From NCBI GenBank assembly GCA_947470805.1, contig CANIVU010000063.1, positions 1-47,661 of the forward strand: DNA of 47,661 nt, given 5' to 3'. The translations under genes and the position numbers were made by a program. Positions 42,972-47,661 of the stretch are shown here, piece after piece (the stretch's first letter is position 1; each line of letters begins with the position of its first letter). The stretch is from Acidobacteriota bacterium. GTDB lineage: Bacteria > Acidobacteriota > Terriglobia > Bryobacterales > Bryobacteraceae. A model generated the notes under the pieces. That model had not been told where the DNA came from. It did no database searches and saw only the letters and a program-made list of their open reading frames with translations.

Positions 42972-45599
42972 ATGCGGAAATGGCCCTACCTTGTCGTGAC
43001 CGGCTTTGCAATGCTCGCGCAAGCGGCGCCCGTCCCGGCGGTGTTAACTGCAAAGTGCGCGGCATGCCACAGCGAAAAAGCAAAGGCGAGTGATTTTGTT
43101 GTTACCGACGCGGCCTCCATCCGAAAGGGCGGCAAAAAGCACGGCATGGCGGTCGTCGGTGGGCACCCGGAAAAGAGCCCGCTCCTCCTAATGATGAAGG
43201 GCGAAATGTCGCCCCGCATGCCGCTCGGCGGCGAACTCACGGCCGACGAAATCGCCTCCGTGGAAGCCTGGGTCAAGGCCATGCCCGACGAGCGTCAACA
43301 GGCCAAGGCCGAATGGCGCTGGCCCTATGAAAAGCCCGTAAAACCCGCCATTCCAGCCATTCCGGACACAAAGCTGGCGAAGAATGCTGTCGATCATTTT
43401 ATCCTCGCAAAGTTAAACGCAGCCCACGTCCCACCCGCCCCGCCCGCCTCCAAGCGCACCCTCGCCCGCCGCGTCTATTTTGACCTCATCGGCCTCCCTC
43501 CCAGCCCCAGCGAACTCGATTCGTTCCTCAGCGACAACTCCGACAAAGCCTACGAAAAGCTGATCGAAAAACTCCTCGCCGACCCGCGCTACGGAGAGCG
43601 TTGGGGCCGCCACTGGCTCGATCTCGTTCGCTATGGCGAAACCTCCGGCCTCGAAGGCGACGGCGCCATCGGCAACGCCTGGCGCTACCGCGATTGGGTC
43701 GTCGACGCCTTCAACAAAGATCTGCCCTACGACAAGTTCGTGGTCCAGCAACTGGCAGGAGCGGACGAACACTCAAAAACCCGCAACAACTATCAGCCCG
43801 ACGTCCAGGGTCACGTGCCCTTGGGCTTCCTCCGCCTCGCCCCCTGGGACCGTTCCAACCTCGTCGCCGACGAAGTCCGCCAGAACTATTTGAGCGAAGT
43901 CACCGCCACAACCTCTTCCGTGTTCCTCGGCCTCACCCTCGGCTGCGCCCGTTGCCACGACCATAAATACGACCCCATCCCGCAAAAGGATTTCTACCGT
44001 TTCCAAGCGTTCTTCAACGCTATTCAAGTCGAAAACGTCGACGTCCCCTACAAGGACGAAGCCTTCAAGGAACGCGCCGAAGCCCGCATCAAGGACCTCC
44101 AAACCCGCCTGAAAGAAGGCCCGGAAAAGAAGTCCTTGGAAAAGATGGAAACGGACTTGATGCCCCGCCTCCGCGAAGGCCGCAAAGCCGCCGCCTCCGC
44201 CCGCCCCGTCAACATGGAGGACCTCCGCCTGGAGATGCGGCGCAAGGACAGTGCGCTGTTCACCCTCGCCGAACGCCAGCGCCACGCCCAGTTGCGCGAA
44301 GATGCCGACCGCACCCTCGACGCCGAAGAGAAGAAGGCGCTCGATGACTTCGAAGCCCCAATGCTCAAGCGCTTCAAGGAGGCGCACGAAAAGGATCCCG
44401 CCTCCCTCGCCAAGCGTTTCGACGTCCTCAACGTCGAAGAACTGCGCAGTGAAATCAACCGCCAAACATCCAAGATCTTCACCGCCGCCGAGCGCGACAA
44501 GTTCCGCGAACTCTCCGAAACTCTCGATACCTACCGCCGCCGAATCGGCCGCTGGCAGCCCAACGCACTGACGGTCAAAAACGTCTCCGGCCCGCCCAAC
44601 GGCCCCTACATCGCCCCCACCCGCCTGCTCGTCCGTGGCGACTACCGCCAACCCGGCGAAGAAGTCGAAGCCGGCTTCCCCACCGCCATCGCCGGCAAGG
44701 CCGAACCGGCCGTCATCGAACAGGATCGCTATCGCCAATACCCCACCCGCGGCTGGCGCCTGACGCTTGGCAAATGGATCGCCAACAAGGACAATCCCCT
44801 CACCGCCCGCGTCATGGCCAACCGCATCTGGCAACACCATTTCGGCACCGGCATCGTCGCCACCCCCAGTGATTTCGGCATCAACGGCGAACGCCCCACC
44901 CACCCCGAACTCCTCGATTGGCTCTCCCACGAATTCATCGAATCCGGCTGGAGCGTCAAGGCCATGCACCGGCTCATCATGAACTCGGCCACCTACCGCC
45001 AGACCTCCGAAAACCCCGCCGCCGCCAAGGATGCGGAGAACAAACTCATCTCCCGCTTCCCCCGCCGCCGCCTCCAGGCCGAAGAGATCCGCGACGGCAT
45101 TCTCTACCTGAGCAACCGCCTCAACCCCGAACAGGGCGGCCCCAGCGTCTTCCCTGCCCTCCCCGCCGACCTCGCCGACTTCGCCCGCTACGGCCGCGGC
45201 GGCGCCGCCATGTGGGAGACCAACGATTCCGAAGCCGACATGCGCCGCCGCAGCATCTACACCTTCCAACGCCGCTCCATGCCGCTGCCCATGATGGCCG
45301 CCTTCGACGCTCCCGTCTTCAGCGAATCCTGCGACCGCCGCAGCGCCACCACCACCCCGCTCCAAGCCCTCTCGCTCATGAATGGCAACCTCATTCACGA
45401 GGAGTCGCAACACCTCGCCGCGCTCATCGCCAAAGAAGCCGGCGACGCCAAACCATCTCAAATCCGCACCGCCTTCCAGCGCATCCTGCACCGCGCGCCC
45501 ACCCCGGAAGAGACGGACCGTTTCGCCAGCTTCCCCGGCTCACTCGACGCCCTCTGCCGCGTCCTTCTCAATTCCAACGAATTCCTGTTTGTGGAGTAA
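42972..45599 (+). CDS. Exported PSD1 protein (DUF1549/DUF1553) with N-terminal cytochrome-like domain, pair no. 3
   Basis: 875 aa, the largest of the three paralogues. Signal peptide MRKWPYLVVTGFAMLAQA; then a PSCyt1-type haem domain with C29-A-A-C32-H33 (KCAACHSEK) and a later M-P-L methionine candidate (RMPLGGEL). DUF1549 starts near 135 (AVDHFILAKL, RVYFDLIGLPPSPSEL) and has a second haem motif CARCHDHKYDPI at about 325. A ~200-residue, highly charged insert (KERAEARIKDLQTRLK ... REGRKAAA, much E/K/R), probably coiled coil, separates it from DUF1553 (MANRIWQHHFGTGIV, RRRLQAEEIRDGIL). Function unknown. DUF1501 follows after 4 bases. It lies 17 bases after rnr, probably with its own promoter. 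Confidence 0.92.
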   Translation: MRKWPYLVVTGFAMLAQAAPVPAVLTAKCAACHSEKAKASDFVVTDAASIRKGGKKHGMAVVGGHPEKSPLLLMMKGEMSPRMPLGGELTADEIASVEAWVKAMPDERQQAKAEWRWPYEKPVKPAIPAIPDTKLAKNAVDHFILAKLNAAHVPPAPPASKRTLARRVYFDLIGLPPSPSELDSFLSDNSDKAYEKLIEKLLADPRYGERWGRHWLDLVRYGETSGLEGDGAIGNAWRYRDWVVDAFNKDLPYDKFVVQQLAGADEHSKTRNNYQPDVQGHVPLGFLRLAPWDRSNLVADEVRQNYLSEVTATTSSVFLGLTLGCARCHDHKYDPIPQKDFYRFQAFFNAIQVENVDVPYKDEAFKERAEARIKDLQTRLKEGPEKKSLEKMETDLMPRLREGRKAAASARPVNMEDLRLEMRRKDSALFTLAERQRHAQLREDADRTLDAEEKKALDDFEAPMLKRFKEAHEKDPASLAKRFDVLNVEELRSEINRQTSKIFTAAERDKFRELSETLDTYRRRIGRWQPNALTVKNVSGPPNGPYIAPTRLLVRGDYRQPGEEVEAGFPTAIAGKAEPAVIEQDRYRQYPTRGWRLTLGKWIANKDNPLTARVMANRIWQHHFGTGIVATPSDFGINGERPTHPELLDWLSHEFIESGWSVKAMHRLIMNSATYRQTSENPAAAKDAENKLISRFPRRRLQAEEIRDGILYLSNRLNPEQGGPSVFPALPADLADFARYGRGGAAMWETNDSEADMRRRSIYTFQRRSMPLPMMAAFDAPVFSESCDRRSATTTPLQALSLMNGNLIHEESQHLAALIAKEAGDAKPSQIRTAFQRILHRAPTPEETDRFASFPGSLDALCRVLLNSNEFLFVE

Positions 45600-45603
45600 T
45601 CGC

Positions 45604-47010
45604 ATGTCTAACGGATCCCGTCGTAACTTTCTGAACTCCTCCTGGATTGGCCTCGGTGGCCTGGCGCTGCAGGACATGCTCTCCGCCGCCGACGCGCCGC
45701 TCGCCCTCAAGCCTGCCCACATCCCCGCCAAAGCCAAGCGCTGCATCTTCCTGTTCATGGAAGGTGGCGTCAGCCAGATGGATCTGTTCGATTACAAACC
45801 GGCCCTCGTCAAACTGGCCGGCAAACAGATGCCGAAAGCCGAAGGCACCGTCGGCGAAATAGCCACCTTTTCCGCCGCGCCCAACCGCGTCATCCCGCCT
45901 GTGGCGCCCATGCGCCAACACGGCCAATCCGGCCGATACATTACCGATCTGATGCCCCACCTCGCCAAACAGGTCGATGAACTCGCCTTCGTCCACGGCA
46001 TCAAGGTCGACAACAACAACCACGGCCCCGCCGTCTATCACACCCTCACTGGCAACCAGTTCCCCGGCAGCGCCTCCATCGGCGCCTGGGTCACCTACGG
46101 CCTCGGCACGGAGAATCAGGACCTCCCCGGCTTCGTCGTCCTCGGCGACCCCCGCGGCTCCACCATCGGTGGCAACGGCGTCTGGGGCAACGGCTATCTG
46201 CCGGCAGCGTATCAAGGCACGCTGTTCCGCAACGGCGATACGCCCATCGTCGACCTCCACCGCCCCGGAACCGTCTCCGCCAAACAGCAGCGCGAAGAGC
46301 TCGACCTGTTGAAGTGGATGAACGAAAAACACAGCGCCGCGCGCAGTAACACGGGCGATCTCGACGGCCGCATCGCGACGTATGAACTCGCCTTCCGCAT
46401 GCAATCGAAGGCGCCCGAACTGGTCGACGTGAAGAGCGAATCGGAAGCCACGCGCCAGTTGTACGGCCTCGACGATCCGATGACCGAAGCCTTCGGACGC
46501 CAGTGTTTATTGGCGCGCCGCATGGTCGAACGTGGCGTTCGCTACGTGCTCGCACTGCACGGCGCCGGCGGCGATCGCTGGGATGATCACGGCGACGTCG
46601 CCGGCCGCGTCCCCAAACATTGCAAGGAAGTGGACAAGCCCGTCGCCGGCCTGCTGGCCGATCTGAAAGCGCGCGGCCTGCTCGAGGAAACCCTCGTCGT
46701 CTGGGCTTCGGAAATGGGGCGGACTCCGTTTGACAACAACTTGGTCACCGACAAGCCCGGCCGCGATCACAATCAGTACGGCCTGTGCATGTGGATGGCC
46801 GGCGGCGGCGTGAAAGCCGGGGCCACCTACGGCGAAACGGACGAACTCTCCGTCCGCGCCGCCGGCAACCCCATCCCTCTCCGCGACGTCCATGCCACGC
46901 TGTTGCGCCTTCTCGGGCTCGATCAGGATCGTCTAACGTACCTCCACGCCGGCCGCTACAAGAAGCTAACCGATATCGGCGGCAGCGTTATCAAACAGAT
47001 CATCGCCTAA
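45604..47010 (+). CDS. Exported DUF1501 family protein, pair no. 3
   Basis: 468 aa from ATG 45604, 4 bases after the PSD1 stop with GGAG upstream; the frame stays open further upstream, but only as antiphase PSD1 sequence. Tat-like N-terminus SRRNFLNSSWIGLGGLAL. Family motifs: CIFLFMEGGVSQMDLFDYKP, LHGAGGDRWDDHGDV, ASEMGRTPF and PGRDHNQYGLCMWMAGGG, the last followed by ATYGETDE. It differs from the two other copies in having GGVSQMD for GGPSH(I/L)D, the larger-substrate branch of the family in my experience, which is a soft statement. Converges with the last gene, sharing 4 bases. Confidence 0.92.
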   Translation: MSNGSRRNFLNSSWIGLGGLALQDMLSAADAPLALKPAHIPAKAKRCIFLFMEGGVSQMDLFDYKPALVKLAGKQMPKAEGTVGEIATFSAAPNRVIPPVAPMRQHGQSGRYITDLMPHLAKQVDELAFVHGIKVDNNNHGPAVYHTLTGNQFPGSASIGAWVTYGLGTENQDLPGFVVLGDPRGSTIGGNGVWGNGYLPAAYQGTLFRNGDTPIVDLHRPGTVSAKQQREELDLLKWMNEKHSAARSNTGDLDGRIATYELAFRMQSKAPELVDVKSESEATRQLYGLDDPMTEAFGRQCLLARRMVERGVRYVLALHGAGGDRWDDHGDVAGRVPKHCKEVDKPVAGLLADLKARGLLEETLVVWASEMGRTPFDNNLVTDKPGRDHNQYGLCMWMAGGGVKAGATYGETDELSVRAAGNPIPLRDVHATLLRLLGLDQDRLTYLHAGRYKKLTDIGGSVIKQIIA

Positions 47011-47513
47011 TTGGGCGGACACTCAACTGATTTCTTAAAGATTCCGTTTGCGTCAGGTTCTCTCCGATTTTCGCAAACAACCAAACGGTCGCCGTGTCGG
47101 AATTCGGTGCCTAGACCTGGTATTGTTCCCCCACCGGGGACGACGTAGAAGCGGGTAATAAAGACAGCTGGACTATTGGTACTCGTAAACAGCTGGAACT
47201 CAACCGTCTTCGCGTTGTCGCGCGCGCTTTTATGGCTTGAAGCGTTGGCCGCTAATTTAATTAATGCTGGTATGTCCGGATTGCCTTGCAGTTTCCACGT
47301 GAACGTTGGGGGCGCCTGCACGACCCAAACATGATCCAATGAGTCCCTATCGGTGGACTGCAGTTTAATCTGCACGCAATTGGCTAACTCTTCGCCATCC
47401 AATCCGGCGCATCGCTCACGCTCATCACGGTTCTCATGGACCTTCGCAGCATGCCCGGCCACCCACTTCCCAGATTCATCAATCTTCTTCGGCTTCACCG
47501 TCAGATATCCCAT
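47007..47513 (-). CDS. Small protein of unknown function at the right edge
   Basis: 168 aa from ATG 47513 (MGYLTVKPKKIDESGKW); a longer frame to 47597 exists but its extra residues look non-coding. No signal peptide or membrane helix. Three or four cysteines are scattered (RCAGLDG, ANCVQIK, VVCENR, VECPPN). The middle reads as beta-strands (PPTFTWKLQGN, VEFQLFTS, VFITRFYVVPGGG). I do not recognise the family, and the true 5' end is uncertain because the gene may lie in a block running beyond the window. It overlaps DUF1501 no. 3 by 4 bases at its 3' end. Confidence 0.6.
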   Translation of the reverse strand: MGYLTVKPKKIDESGKWVAGHAAKVHENRDERERCAGLDGEELANCVQIKLQSTDRDSLDHVWVVQAPPTFTWKLQGNPDIPALIKLAANASSHKSARDNAKTVEFQLFTSTNSPAVFITRFYVVPGGGTIPGLGTEFRHGDRLVVCENRREPDANGIFKKSVECPPN

Positions 47514-47610
47514 AAACCTAAATCCGGCAGTCGGCTGAGCCCTCCGAGTTGCATTTTGGCGGAAGATGTTGAAACTGGGAGGGATGTGGGAAGACAATCC
47601 AGGGATGGAG

Positions 47611-47629
47611 ATTCACCCTGCGGGTGAAT
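47611..47629. repeat. Inverted repeat ATTCACCC-TGC-GGGTGAAT
   Basis: Perfect eight-base arms and a three-base loop, about 100 bases upstream of the last gene's start. It has no T-tract on either side. It may be an operator, a transcript hairpin or part of a dispersed repeat. Confidence 0.5.
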
Positions 47630-47661
47630 GGGAAGAAGCACCGAGCCAGCCGATTCCGGAC

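Noticed and set aside
43773-45491. 572-codon minus-strand frame across PSD1 no. 3
   Set aside because: Gly/Ala/Glu/Val-rich shadow of third-position C in the plus-strand gene.

Overview
The window looks like a chromosome segment of a soil-type acidobacterium close to the Solibacter/Bryobacter lineage. This is inferred from gene content: three pairs of secreted DUF1549/DUF1553 (PSD1) and DUF1501 proteins, an Oar-like TonB-dependent receptor with an N-terminal carboxypeptidase-regulatory domain and no visible TonB box, a FecR/DUF6600 protein, and many exported proteins of unknown function. Base composition is high GC by eye. I see no rRNA, tRNA, transposase, integrase or CRISPR array. Genes are packed tightly, with many 4-base overlaps.

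Layout. (1) 0-7.7 kb, plus strand: the end of a WD40 protein, a PPC-domain protein, PSD1/DUF1501 pair no. 1, and an alpha/beta hydrolase fused to a propeller. (2) 7.7-9.2 kb, minus strand: ubiX and pheA, joined by an ATGA overlap. (3) 9.2-13.1 kb: a lineage-specific block, with a two-domain XRE regulator flanked by two perfect palindromes, a 152-aa protein of unknown function, a secreted protein made of seven copies of ILPVPDCWPCADD, a seven-helix membrane protein and a single-pass membrane protein, closed by a strong intrinsic terminator. (4) 13.1-25.0 kb, plus strand: a HAD phosphatase/phosphomutase, PSD1/DUF1501 pair no. 2 in an apparent operon with a Big-domain exported protein, a HEAT-like protein and a lipoprotein, then the TonB-dependent receptor. 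(5) 25.1-34.5 kb: an FMN-barrel protein, a divergent NagA-like deacetylase, FecR/DUF6600, several exported unknowns, a bacilliredoxin, an exported-looking dipeptide epimerase and a CHAD protein. (6) 34.5-36.8 kb: a DinB protein, an HD-Pnk end-healing enzyme and an ATP-dependent RNA ligase in one operon. (7) 36.8-40.6 kb, minus strand: adenosine-specific kinase, atypical epimerase, DHDPS-family aldolase and metY in a tightly packed operon. (8) 40.6-47.0 kb, plus strand: RNase R, then PSD1/DUF1501 pair no. 3, and a small unknown at the right edge.

Themes. Three paralogous PSD1/DUF1501 pairs within 47 kb suggest a much-used extracytoplasmic two-protein module whose PSD1 partner keeps a CxxCH haem motif each time. 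The HD-Pnk/RNA ligase pair can heal and seal broken nucleic acid. The NagA-like enzyme and the L-Ala-D/L-Glu-type epimerase both point to amino-sugar or cell-wall turnover. The least explained element is the seven-repeat CWPC protein next to a seven-helix membrane protein. Its repeats are kept at the amino-acid level while codons drift, so it is the best candidate for an undescribed system.
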